Below, piece after piece: positions 24,761 to 32,044 of a stretch of 32,044 nucleotides of DNA. Origin of the DNA: an uncultured Alteromonas sp. (GTDB lineage Bacteria; Pseudomonadota; Gammaproteobacteria; Enterobacterales; Alteromonadaceae); NCBI RefSeq assembly GCF_913058315.1, contig NZ_CAJXQY010000044.1, forward strand, positions 1 through 32,044, in the 5' to 3' direction. The translations under genes were made by a program, and so were the position numbers. Below the pieces are notes generated by a model. It had not been told where the DNA came from. It saw only the letters and a program-made list of their open reading frames with translations, and searched no databases. Position 1 is the stretch's first letter. Each line of letters opens with the position of its first letter.

Positions 24761-26119
24761 ATGGCGTTTTCTGTAGTGGTTTTGGCGGCTGGTAAAGGCA
24801 CCCGAATGAAGTCGGCGTTACCCAAGGTGTTGCACCCGGTTGGTGGGGTTGCCATGGTTCAACGCATTATTAATACCGCAGAATCCTTAACGGCCACGGC
24901 TGTGCATCTGGTCTATGGTCATGGCGCGGACCAACTGCAGGCTAACGTAAGCGGACAACAAATTAACTGGTGTTTGCAGGCTGAGCAATTAGGTACGGGT
25001 CATGCCGTGATGCAAACGGTGACGCATATCAGCGACAATGAAGACGTGATGATACTGGTTGGCGATGCGCCGCTTATCAGGGCTGAAACCTTGCAGCGCC
25101 TTATCGATGTGAAGGCATCCTGCGATCTGGCCTTACTCACCGTGGACCTTGACGATCCAACCGGCATGGGGCGCATTATTCGTAACGACGACAACATCGT
25201 GGCCATTGTGGAACATAAAGATGCCACCGAGGCACAACGCGCCATCACCGAAATTAATACTGGCATGATGATGATGCCCGGTAAAGATCTGAAACGCTGG
25301 CTCAGCCAACTGAACAACGACAACGCTCAGGGCGAATACTATCTCACCGATGTTATTGCCATGGCGGCCAATGAAGGCAAAGTGATTAAGGCCGCGCAAC
25401 CAGACTCGCCGCTGGAAGTAGAAGGTGTAAACAACCGCATTCAGCTGGCCCGGCTGGAGCGCACCCTGCAACAATGGCAGGCCGAAACCCTAATGACCAA
25501 TGGCGCAACACTGGCCGACCCGGCTCGGGTAGATGTGCGCGGCGAGTTAACCACTGGTCAGGATGTGTTTATCGACATCAATACCGTATTTAAAGGCAAG
25601 GTAACACTGGGTAATAACGTGGTTATCGGCCCCAACTGCGTGCTGATTGATTGCGAGATTGCAGATAACGCCGTTATCGAAGCTAACAGCATTGTGGAAG
25701 AGGCTAGCGTTGGTGAATCCTGTACCGTGGGTCCTTACGGGCGCCTGCGTCCGGGGGCTGTAATGGAGCGCGGTGCCAAAGTAGGCAATTTTGTAGAAAT
25801 GAAAAAAGCCCGTTTAGGCGAGGGAGCCAAAGCTAATCATTTGACGTATCTTGGCGACGCCGACATTGGTGCCGGCAGTAATATTGGCGCCGGAACCATT
25901 ACCTGTAACTATGACGGTGTGAATAAGTCTAAAACCCTAATTGGAGAAAATGCATTTATTGGCTCTAATTCGGCTTTGGTTGCTCCGGTAGAGATTGGTG
26001 CGGGCGCAACGGTGGCAGCAGGCTCTATTATTACAGCTAAAGTACCTGATGACGCACTGGCCGTGGCGCGTAGCAAGCAGCGCAATATCGCTGACTGGCA
26101 GCGCCCTAAGAAAAAATAA
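24761..26119 (+). CDS. glmU: bifunctional GlmU: GlcN-1-P acetyltransferase / GlcNAc-1-P uridylyltransferase
   Basis: 452 residues, normal length. The N-terminal uridylyltransferase has [15 protein letters not shown] (8-22). The C-terminal left-handed beta-helix acetyltransferase shows many hexapeptide repeats and the active-site region [20 protein letters not shown], with His near residue 360. It makes UDP-GlcNAc, the precursor of peptidoglycan and lipopolysaccharide, using the product chain begun by GlmS. The ATG follows AAGGATG. The stop overlaps the next gene's start (TAATG), so glmU is the head of a run of same-strand genes ending with glmS, 2.4 kb further on. Confidence 0.97.
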   Translation: MAFSVVVLAAGKGTRMKSALPKVLHPVGGVAMVQRIINTAESLTATAVHLVYGHGADQLQANVSGQQINWCLQAEQLGTGHAVMQTVTHISDNEDVMILVGDAPLIRAETLQRLIDVKASCDLALLTVDLDDPTGMGRIIRNDDNIVAIVEHKDATEAQRAITEINTGMMMMPGKDLKRWLSQLNNDNAQGEYYLTDVIAMAANEGKVIKAAQPDSPLEVEGVNNRIQLARLERTLQQWQAETLMTNGATLADPARVDVRGELTTGQDVFIDINTVFKGKVTLGNNVVIGPNCVLIDCEIADNAVIEANSIVEEASVGESCTVGPYGRLRPGAVMERGAKVGNFVEMKKARLGEGAKANHLTYLGDADIGAGSNIGAGTITCNYDGVNKSKTLIGENAFIGSNSALVAPVEIGAGATVAAGSIITAKVPDDALAVARSKQRNIADWQRPKKK

Positions 26120-27159
26120 TGGCCCTTTCAGTATTGATAGTGGGTTTTGGCTACGCCGCCAAAACCTTTCATGTACCGTTTTTACAAGCCATGGAGGCTT
26201 ATAGCATTGCGGGCGTAGTGTCATCGGATCCGGCTAAGGTTGAGTCCACCCTGCCAGGTGTTGAGGTGTATAACAGCTTTGACCAGGCCATTGCCGAAGG
26301 GCATTTTGATTTGGTGGTCATTACCACACCTAATCACCTTCATGCGCCACAGGCAGAAGCGGCACTGCGTGCCGGGTGTCATGTGCTGGTGGAGAAACCT
26401 TTTACCCTCAGCAGTGAACGGGCAGAGCAACTGGTAGCGCTCGCTGCTCAGCTTAATAAACAGCTTTGCGTGTTTCATAATCGTCGCTTCGACGGCGACT
26501 TCCTCACCCTTGAACAGCTTATTGCCGAGCAAGCCGTGGGTGATATAAAGCGTCTGGAGAGTCGTTTCGATCGGTTCAGACCCACACCACGCAAGCGCTG
26601 GCGGGAAAATGCCGGCCCGGGCAGCGGAATATTCTGGGATCTCGGCCCCCACCTCATCGACCAGGTCGTGCAGTTATTCGGGATGCCGCAGCAGGTATCG
26701 GCCGATATCCGTATTCTGCGAGATGGCGGCGAGTCTGACGACGCCTTTGAAGTGACTTTGCATTATTCCAATATCACGGTGCTACTGGGCAGTTCTCCCT
26801 TTGAAGCGGGGCCAACGCTACGATATGCCCTGCAAGGGACCAAAGGCAGCTACCGTAAATACCATCTCGATCCGCAGGAAGACCAGCTCAAAGCCTCACT
26901 TTCGTTTGACGATCCCGATTGGTCTGTAGCCCCTGCGCCGCAGTACGGTAAGCTTTACCTTGAAGCTGAAAATAAAACGGTGGCAACACTCAACGGCGGT
27001 TACATCACCTTTTATAGTCAGCTGGCAACGGCATTAGTTACCAACAACGCTGAAGCTTTACCTGCCAGCGGGCAGAGTGTGGTGACCGTGATCAGACTGA
27101 TTGAACTGGCCAGGCTTGCCAGCGAACAGCAGCAAACACTAAGCGTTGAATGCAGTTAA
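26119..27159 (+). CDS. Gfo/Idh/MocA-family oxidoreductase
   Basis: 346 residues. An N-terminal Rossmann fold (IVGFGYAAKTFHVPF, 7-21) binds NAD(P). VEKPFTL carries the conserved catalytic-site Lys of the EKP motif, and WDLGPHLIDQ supplies the Asp/His typical of the family. It is most like E. coli YdgJ-type proteins. The family oxidises or reduces sugars, inositols or related compounds; the true substrate is unknown. Translation is coupled to glmU (TAATG), and the next gene starts ten bases before its stop. Location between glmU and glmS suggests amino-sugar chemistry, but this is inference. Confidence 0.85.
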   Translation: MALSVLIVGFGYAAKTFHVPFLQAMEAYSIAGVVSSDPAKVESTLPGVEVYNSFDQAIAEGHFDLVVITTPNHLHAPQAEAALRAGCHVLVEKPFTLSSERAEQLVALAAQLNKQLCVFHNRRFDGDFLTLEQLIAEQAVGDIKRLESRFDRFRPTPRKRWRENAGPGSGIFWDLGPHLIDQVVQLFGMPQQVSADIRILRDGGESDDAFEVTLHYSNITVLLGSSPFEAGPTLRYALQGTKGSYRKYHLDPQEDQLKASLSFDDPDWSVAPAPQYGKLYLEAENKTVATLNGGYITFYSQLATALVTNNAEALPASGQSVVTVIRLIELARLASEQQQTLSVECS

Positions 27160-27689
27160 CCGATCCTGCTATTAACGCGTTGGGTGATAGTAACGCGCGA
27201 ATTCGCGTGTATATTGGCAATCGCCCGAATACGCTGGTTGAACACGCGCAGCCCGGCGTCTCCCCGCTGATGGCTCAGGATATTTACAATATTGGCCAGG
27301 CTTGCGGGAACGGTTGGCGAAAAGTGTTTAACGTTTATGCCAAGCTGATCTTTGCCCTGCCGTCATCACTAGGGTTAAGAGATTCTGCATCCTGCTGGCA
27401 GGACTTTCGTGATAGCCGCTTATTACAAGCCGGCTCTGGTACCGCGTTGTGGTTCAGCGAGCCAGAAGAGTTTTCGCCCGACGTGCTGCATATTGTAACT
27501 GGCAAGACCTATGCAAACTCGCTTTCTGTGGCTTCCTCCCTTTACTGGGAAACGCCTGAATTTGCGTTAAATAAGCAACGCAACATTGTGGTGTGCCCCT
27601 ACTTTGATTACCGCCAACTTTCGAATGCAAAGATAGTGTTTCTTATCAACGTGCTCGAGCAGTTACATTTACCTATGTATAAAAATTAA
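27150..27689 (+). CDS. conserved-looking protein of unknown function
   Basis: 179 residues, soluble, no signal peptide or membrane helix, no domain I can name with certainty. It may belong to a family I recall as DUF6942, but I could not verify this. The best marks are RIRVYIGNRPNTLVEHA near the start, CGNGWRKVFNVYAKL (about 52-66), HIVTGKTYANSL, and a C-terminal VVCPYFDYRQLSNAKIVFL. The protein composition is ordinary, and the gene overlaps the end of the oxidoreductase by ten bases, so it is very likely real and co-translated. Position between glmU and glmS hints at a link with amino-sugar or envelope metabolism, nothing firmer. Confidence 0.75.
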   Translation: MQLTDPAINALGDSNARIRVYIGNRPNTLVEHAQPGVSPLMAQDIYNIGQACGNGWRKVFNVYAKLIFALPSSLGLRDSASCWQDFRDSRLLQAGSGTALWFSEPEEFSPDVLHIVTGKTYANSLSVASSLYWETPEFALNKQRNIVVCPYFDYRQLSNAKIVFLINVLEQLHLPMYKN

Positions 27690-27697
27690 TTCGTAAA

Positions 27698-27755
27698 ATT
27701 TGAAAGTTTAGTGCTATATTTAATTTCAAATGAAATATCTAACTTTCGAATGAAA
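27698..27755. promoter_or_regulatory. TTTCRAATGAAA repeats over the DeoR start codon, candidate autoregulatory operator
   Basis: TTTCAAATGAAA (27724-27735) and TTTCGAATGAAA (27744-27755) differ by one base and begin 20 bases apart. ATTTGAAA (27698-27705) is an inverted half. GAAAGTT and AACTTTC flank them as an inverted pair. DeoR-type repressors often bind repeated TTTC/GAAA elements. The second copy covers the regulator's own ATG, where no Shine-Dalgarno sequence is seen. Confidence 0.5.
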
Positions 27756-28520
27756 CAAAAAAGAAACCTTCACGCGCGTCATGAAAGTATTGTTAACTGG
27801 GTTGTTCAGCACGGACAGACCCCGGTGGAAACCCTCGCCCGTGAGTTTTCAACATCTGAAGTCACCATTCGTAAAGATCTGACCCTGCTCGCCGAGCAAG
27901 GCCGTCTTATCCGCCAGCACGGCGGCGCGGCGCCTTTGAACAAGCCACAACCCGCTACCAAAAATCAGTCATCGCTCAAACAGGCGATTGGGCAGCTTGC
28001 AGCCTCGCTGGTAAATGATAGCCACAAAATCGTTATCGACAGCGGCAGTACCACCGCCACTATGGTGGAGCACCTTAAACAACCTTCGCAACTGGTGGTG
28101 ATGACTAATTCGCTGGATGTCGCCAACCAGTTGGTGACTTTTGATAATGAGCCTACCGTGCTAATGACAGGCGGCACCTGGGATAAGCAATCCCAGTCGT
28201 TTCAGGGCAATATGGCGGGTAAGATGCTACAGTCCTATAGTTTTGATCTGGCCTTTGTGGGCGCAGCCGGACTGGATGTGGAGCACGGCACCACCACCTA
28301 TAATGAACTGACCCTGCTGAGTCAGGAAATGGCCCGGGTAGCCGGCAAGGTAGTGGTGTTGGCGGAATCAACCAAACTCAGGCATAAAATGCCGAATATC
28401 GAATTGGCCTGGCAACAGGTAGCAGTGCTGGTTACCGATGACGGTTTACCATTCAGTGCAGAACAACAATTAAATCAACAAGGTGTGAAGGTAATGAAAG
28501 CCTCACTCAATGGAGAATAG
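27750..28520 (+). CDS. DeoR-family transcriptional regulator
   Basis: 256 residues from the ATG at 27750 ([11 protein letters not shown]), which fits the family's usual start; a GTG at 27711 would add thirteen unlikely residues. The N-terminal winged HTH contains [16 protein letters not shown] and RLIRQHGGA, the DeoR hallmark. The C-terminal sugar-phosphate sensing domain shows [42 protein letters not shown] and FVGAAGLD. glmS follows after two bases, so it probably controls glmS, perhaps sensing an amino-sugar phosphate. There is no clear ribosome site. Operator-like repeats overlap its start. Confidence 0.9.
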   Translation: MKQKRNLHARHESIVNWVVQHGQTPVETLAREFSTSEVTIRKDLTLLAEQGRLIRQHGGAAPLNKPQPATKNQSSLKQAIGQLAASLVNDSHKIVIDSGSTTATMVEHLKQPSQLVVMTNSLDVANQLVTFDNEPTVLMTGGTWDKQSQSFQGNMAGKMLQSYSFDLAFVGAAGLDVEHGTTTYNELTLLSQEMARVAGKVVVLAESTKLRHKMPNIELAWQQVAVLVTDDGLPFSAEQQLNQQGVKVMKASLNGE

Positions 28521-28522
28521 CT

Positions 28523-30355
28523 ATGTGTGGGATCGTCGGTGCGGTTGCAGAGCGTAATGTAGTTGAGATATTGCTAGAGGGCCTGAAACGCCTGGAGTAC
28601 CGGGGGTATGACTCCGCTGGGGTAGCGTTGTTACAACCCAATGGCATTCTTAGCCGCGTACGCCGTACCGGTAAGGTACAAGAGCTGGTAGACGCATTAA
28701 GCGATCAGGAAGCGCTCGGAACCACAGGTATTGCACATACGCGCTGGGCGACTCATGGCGGTGTAACTGAAGCCAATGCTCACCCGCACTTCTCCGACGA
28801 TCGCATTGCGGTGGTACATAACGGTATCATCGAGAATTATCAGTCTCTGCGTGAACAACTCACCGCCAAAGGTTACACCTTTACCAGCGACACAGACACC
28901 GAAACCATTGCCCACACCGTCAACGAAGAGTTAAAGAATACAGATTCTTTACTGGCTGCCGTGCAGGCATCGGTGAAACAATTTCACGGTGCTTACGGCA
29001 CCGTTATTATGGATCGTGCCGATCCCTCCAAGGTGGTGGTTGCCCGCTCAGGCAGTCCGTTGGTAATTGGACTTGGTCTGGGCGAAAACTTTATTGCCTC
29101 GGATCAAATGGCGCTGCTACCTGTTACCCGCCGTTTTATGTTTCTTGAAGAAGGCGATGTGGCCGAGATCACCCGTCGCAGCGTATCGGTGTTCGATAAA
29201 AACGGTAAGCCGGTTAAACGGGAGATTATCGAATCGAATATTGAACATGATGCTGGCGATAAAGGCGGTTATCGCCATTACATGCTGAAAGAAATCCACG
29301 AACAGCCAGTGGTTGTGCGTAACACCTTAAAAGAACGAGTCAGCGATGAGGGATTACTGCCGGATATCTTTGGCAAAGGGGCCGATGAGCTGCTCGCTAA
29401 GATTAAACATGTTCAAATTGTGGCTTGTGGTACCAGCTACCATGCAGGCATGACCGCGCGTTACTGGCTGGAACAGTTTGCTAATGTGTCCTGTAACGTA
29501 GAAATTGCTTCTGAATTCCGCTATCGCAAATCCGTGGTGCACGAAAACAGCCTGCTGGTAACAATTTCCCAGTCGGGCGAGACCGCGGACACTCTGGCCG
29601 CACTGCGTTTAGCCAAAGAGTTAGGCTATACCGCTAGCCTCACCATCTGTAACGTGCCGGGCTCATCGTTGGTGCGTGAGTCTGACATGGCGTTTATGAC
29701 CCGCGCCGGGGCAGAAATTGGCGTGGCTTCCACCAAAGCCTTCACCACCCAGCTTACGGCGTTTTTAATTCTTACCCTCGCCTTAGGTGAGCACAACGGC
29801 ATGGCCGCTGCCGATAAACAAGCCATTGTGCAGGGGCTGCACAGCCTCCCAGCTAAGCTGGAAGAAACTCTGGCTATTACCCAGGGCATTGAAGATTTAG
29901 CCGAGGAATTTGCCGATAAGAATCACTCCCTATTCCTTGGTCGCGGTGACCAGTACCCCATTGCAATGGAAGGGGCGCTAAAGCTCAAAGAGATTTCTTA
30001 TATACACGCCGAAGCGTATGCATCAGGTGAGCTTAAGCACGGCCCTCTGGCGCTGATCGACGACGAAATGCCGGTTATTGTGGTTGCGCCAAACAACGAA
30101 TTACTGGAAAAGCTCAAATCCAACGTTGAGGAAGTGCGTGCTCGTGGCGGAATCATGTACGTGTTTGCCGATAAAGACGCGTCATTCGCCAGCGACGAAA
30201 CCATGCGGGTGATCAATGTACCCCACTGCGACGGCCCGATCGCACCGATTATCTACACCATCCCGCTACAGTTACTTTCGTATTACGTGGCACTGATAAA
30301 AGGCACAGACGTAGACCAACCAAGAAACCTGGCTAAATCGGTTACTGTTGAGTAA
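28523..30355 (+). CDS. glmS: glutamine--fructose-6-phosphate aminotransferase (isomerizing)
   Basis: 610 residues, one more than E. coli GlmS. It makes glucosamine 6-phosphate from fructose 6-phosphate and glutamine. The N-terminal class II amidotransferase begins [10 protein letters not shown] with catalytic Cys2 (N-terminal after Met removal), [10 protein letters not shown] and HTRWATHGG. Two SIS domains follow (about 290-420 and 460-600; [23 protein letters not shown]), and the end reads [11 protein letters not shown]. The ATG has GGAG eight bases upstream, inside the DeoR gene's end. The DeoR regulator just upstream suggests transcriptional control. A hairpin terminator lies about 120 bases downstream. 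Confidence 0.97.
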   Translation: MCGIVGAVAERNVVEILLEGLKRLEYRGYDSAGVALLQPNGILSRVRRTGKVQELVDALSDQEALGTTGIAHTRWATHGGVTEANAHPHFSDDRIAVVHNGIIENYQSLREQLTAKGYTFTSDTDTETIAHTVNEELKNTDSLLAAVQASVKQFHGAYGTVIMDRADPSKVVVARSGSPLVIGLGLGENFIASDQMALLPVTRRFMFLEEGDVAEITRRSVSVFDKNGKPVKREIIESNIEHDAGDKGGYRHYMLKEIHEQPVVVRNTLKERVSDEGLLPDIFGKGADELLAKIKHVQIVACGTSYHAGMTARYWLEQFANVSCNVEIASEFRYRKSVVHENSLLVTISQSGETADTLAALRLAKELGYTASLTICNVPGSSLVRESDMAFMTRAGAEIGVASTKAFTTQLTAFLILTLALGEHNGMAAADKQAIVQGLHSLPAKLEETLAITQGIEDLAEEFADKNHSLFLGRGDQYPIAMEGALKLKEISYIHAEAYASGELKHGPLALIDDEMPVIVVAPNNELLEKLKSNVEEVRARGGIMYVFADKDASFASDETMRVINVPHCDGPIAPIIYTIPLQLLSYYVALIKGTDVDQPRNLAKSVTVE

Positions 30356-30402
30356 CCAATAAAATTGCTTTATGTCGGGTGTGGGAGAGTAATAAAGTTT
30401 CA

Positions 30403-30431
30403 TACTCAGTATTAAAGTATAATACTGAGTA
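30403..30431. repeat. 11-base perfect inverted repeat
   Basis: TACTCAGTATT (30403-30413) and AATACTGAGTA (30421-30431) surround a seven-base loop containing part of a TATAAT sequence. No T tract follows on either strand, so it is not a clear terminator. It could be a protein-binding site or a recombination relic. Confidence 0.5.
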
Positions 30432-30476
30432 ATAGAGTCTCATACTATCTCAGGTCGGTTAGCTCGATCTATTTCT

Positions 30477-30507
30477 GACACCATCGTGTAGGCGGTGGTG
30501 TCCTTTT
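30477..30507 (+). terminator. Rho-independent terminator, likely for glmS
   Basis: GACACCATCG (30477-30486) pairs with CGGTGGTGTC (30493-30502) with one G-T wobble and a six-base loop, followed by CTTTT. It is 122 bases after the glmS stop. Confidence 0.65.
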
Positions 30508-30689
30508 AGCTAATAGGGGACTTCGACATTCAGAGATAAGAGTGGTCAGTCTCTTAGAAAAATCAGGCTTTAACTTCGCGTAAAATAGTTCGTAAATTAT
30601 AGGCTTTCTATTCTTTTAACCGTATTAATGCACTGCAAAGTTGGACTCATGTCTGATCGCTACTACATCGGTGAGTCGAAAGGCTCAAA

Positions 30690-31097
30690 TTAAAAATACC
30701 TACACAATGTACTTAACCATAACAATGATGAAATTGCGATAGCCACGAAAACACCCGCTGAGCCCAAATCTTTTGCTAAGCCTGACAGTGGGTGAATCTC
30801 TTTTCCTATACGGTCAATAGTGACTTCAATTGCAGTATTGACAATTTCAGCGAACAGGACGAAGAGTATGGAGGAAAGTAAAATCGCCTTTTCCATATAA
30901 GGTATAGACCAAAGAGCAAGCACTCCCCCTGCTAAGATAAGTAAGATAAGTTCTTGCCGGAACGCTGACTCGTTTTTAACAAGCCATGATATAGCTCTTA
31001 CAGAGTTTTTCATTGCTAATACAATACGCAATATGCCCTTTGGTTTGGCTTTAGGGTCGAAATACATTTCTGATGTGGTTTCGTCTATGACTCGCAT
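30690..31097 (-). CDS. dgkA: diacylglycerol kinase
   Basis: 135 residues, a little longer than the 122-residue E. coli enzyme because of an N-terminal extension. It is an inner-membrane trimer that phosphorylates diacylglycerol to phosphatidic acid. Three membrane helices and the signatures NESAFRQE (about 42-49), AEIVNTAIEVTIDRIG and HPLSGLAKDLGSA are seen. Its ATG at 31097 lies 13 bases inside the end of eptA, so the two are co-translated. The link makes sense: EptA takes phosphoethanolamine from phosphatidylethanolamine and releases diacylglycerol, which DgkA recycles. Known pairings of these genes exist in other gammaproteobacteria. Confidence 0.94.
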   Translation of the reverse strand: MRVIDETTSEMYFDPKAKPKGILRIVLAMKNSVRAISWLVKNESAFRQELILLILAGGVLALWSIPYMEKAILLSSILFVLFAEIVNTAIEVTIDRIGKEIHPLSGLAKDLGSAGVFVAIAISSLLWLSTLCRYF

Positions 31098-32044
31098 TTT
31101 CGTAAAATATCCTGAGTGGGTTGGTAGGTGCTGCTTTGCACATTAGTAAGACCAAGTAATGTGTCAAAAAGGTTGTCCTGCGAATAAGGATGACTGGATA
31201 ACGAATTTACACAATCACTATATTGAGGTTGGCTAAATTTGGAGGCCCAATAAACCATTGGTACATGAGTTTGCTCAACAGGCGCTAAATTATAGGGGAA
31301 ACCGTGCAAATAAAGCCCATTCTCTCCCAATGACTCACCATGATCCGATAAATAAAGCATCGACGAATTAGGAATATTGGCAAGCTGTTCAATAATCTGG
31401 CCTAGTACGTAGTCTGTGTATGCAATAGTATTATCGTACGTATTTGTCAGCTCTGCCTCTTCACAATTTTGGATATCACTTCTGGGACAATCAGGCACGA
31501 ACTTAGCAAATTTCTCTGGGTATCTCCGGTAATAGGTAGGCCCGTGTGAGCCAATCATATGTAAGACTATAACTCTATGTTCTTTAGATGGCCTTGAAAG
31601 AGTTTCTCTTAAAAGGTCAACAAGTACCTCATCATAACAATAATCTCCATCGCACAACTTGAGATCTCTTGACGGGTTGAAGTCTATAGTCTCTACCCTC
31701 TTGCATACTCCTTTACAGCTACTGTTATTGTCAATCCAGGTGACGTCAACACCTGCACGATGAATGATGTCTAAAACATTGTCCTGACTGTCTGCAATAC
31801 GCGAATCATAATTTTCTCGTGAAAGTCTTGAGAACATACATGGCACGGAGACTGCGGTAGCAGTGCCGCAAGATGTCACCTTGCTAAAACTGATTGCACC
31901 TGCGTTCTGGATATTAGGCGTAGTACGCCTCGAATAGCCGTTGCTTGAAAACTTGTCCGCTCTGGCTGTTTCGCCAACCACTAACACTGTAATAGATGGG
32001 TGTATATTAGCGTTACCTTTTACGTAGGGACGCTTGTCTAATAC
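31085..32044 (-). CDS. eptA: phosphoethanolamine transferase EptA-like, sulfatase domain (5' end outside window)
   Basis: 319 residues visible; the frame is open to the window edge, so the N-terminal membrane domain of this roughly 540-residue protein is missing. The periplasmic alkaline-phosphatase-like domain shows VVGETARADKFS (metal Glu), SCGTATAVSVPCMFS (the second Thr after CG corresponds to the phospho-acceptor Thr285 of MCR-1), HMIGSHGP (zinc-site His) and YLSDHGESLGENG (Asp-His metal pair). Several Cys pairs fit the disulfides of this family. It adds phosphoethanolamine to lipid A, lowering binding of cationic peptides and polymyxins. It overlaps dgkA. Codon and base use are AT-richer than glmS nearby. 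Family is certain; whether the acceptor is lipid A is inferred. Confidence 0.92.
   Translation of the reverse strand, partial: VLDKRPYVKGNANIHPSITVLVVGETARADKFSSNGYSRRTTPNIQNAGAISFSKVTSCGTATAVSVPCMFSRLSRENYDSRIADSQDNVLDIIHRAGVDVTWIDNNSSCKGVCKRVETIDFNPSRDLKLCDGDYCYDEVLVDLLRETLSRPSKEHRVIVLHMIGSHGPTYYRRYPEKFAKFVPDCPRSDIQNCEEAELTNTYDNTIAYTDYVLGQIIEQLANIPNSSMLYLSDHGESLGENGLYLHGFPYNLAPVEQTHVPMVYWASKFSQPQYSDCVNSLSSHPYSQDNLFDTLLGLTNVQSSTYQPTQDILRKCES

Larger units (their letters stand above)
30356..30689. other. 334-base gap between converging glmS and dgkA
   Basis: No convincing gene. It holds an 11-base inverted repeat (30403-30431), a terminator for glmS (30477-30507), and a following AT-rich stretch in which I see nothing firm. 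Base composition falls here from the glmS level to that of the AT-richer dgkA-eptA pair, so this may be an island or rearrangement edge. A short frame at 30628-30684 is too small to call. Confidence 0.5.

Noticed and set aside
27730..27753. Seven-residue upstream frame whose TGA overlaps the DeoR ATG
   Set aside because: Attractive for coupling, but its own ATG has no ribosome site and the sequence is better explained as operator repeats.
28486..28522. glmS ribozyme upstream of glmS
   Set aside because: Only two bases separate the DeoR gene and glmS, and that ribozyme class is known from Gram-positive bacteria; no matching structure is seen.
30453..30465. GGTCGGTTAGCTC resembles the 5' part of a tRNA
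   Set aside because: No anticodon arm, T-loop or acceptor 3' strand follows; too short to call even a tRNA fragment.
30628..30684. Short open frame (about 18 codons) downstream of glmS
   Set aside because: No ribosome site and no recognisable sequence; likely chance.

Overview
The window looks like a chromosomal segment of a marine-type gammaproteobacterium, most likely in or near Alteromonadaceae/Shewanellaceae. This rests on gene content: a split transhydrogenase, a Frd complex in C-A-B order, SpeA, and glmU and glmS a few genes apart. No reference was compared, so genus is not assigned. Both window edges cut genes. There are no rRNA or tRNA genes, intact insertion sequences or CRISPR arrays that I can see.

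Layout. (1) 1-1887: end of a glycosyltransferase-61-like gene. (2) 2413-5259: pntAA-pntAB-pntB, a three-subunit proton-translocating transhydrogenase, preceded by a 525-base spacer with a tandem dyad motif. (3) 5381-5869: small membrane-tethered LuxR-type regulator. (4) 9368-5873 (minus): frdCAB, a diheme quinol:fumarate reductase with translationally coupled genes and a structured leader. (5) 9854-15484: three ester-hydrolase-type genes (YcjY-like, tannase/feruloyl esterase, pectinacetylesterase/Notum-like) with a lone glycerol kinase. (6) 16812-15534 (minus): a DUF3224-like protein and a glutaredoxin-MauE fusion. (7) 17095-19023: speA. (8) 20214-19057 (minus): secreted serine beta-lactamase-like hydrolase. 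(9) 20412-23152: alkylation repair operon (AdaA-AraC-AlkA fusion, then Ogt) ending in a DMT exporter-like gene. (10) 24562-23138 (minus): sensor protein with a variant GGDEF domain. (11) 24761-30355: glmU, an oxidoreductase, an unknown gene, a DeoR regulator and glmS, which together hold the two key enzymes of UDP-GlcNAc synthesis. (12) 32044-30690 (minus): eptA (partial) overlapping dgkA, visibly AT-richer than the neighbours.

Most of the window is housekeeping or ordinary accessory metabolism. I did not find a clear new multi-gene system. The best leads are regulatory and architectural: the tandem motif before pntAA, the operator-like repeats over the DeoR start codon between glmU and glmS, the frdC leader whose ribosome site sits in a hairpin loop, the glutaredoxin-MauE fusion, and the SSEEF cyclase with an intact inhibitory site.
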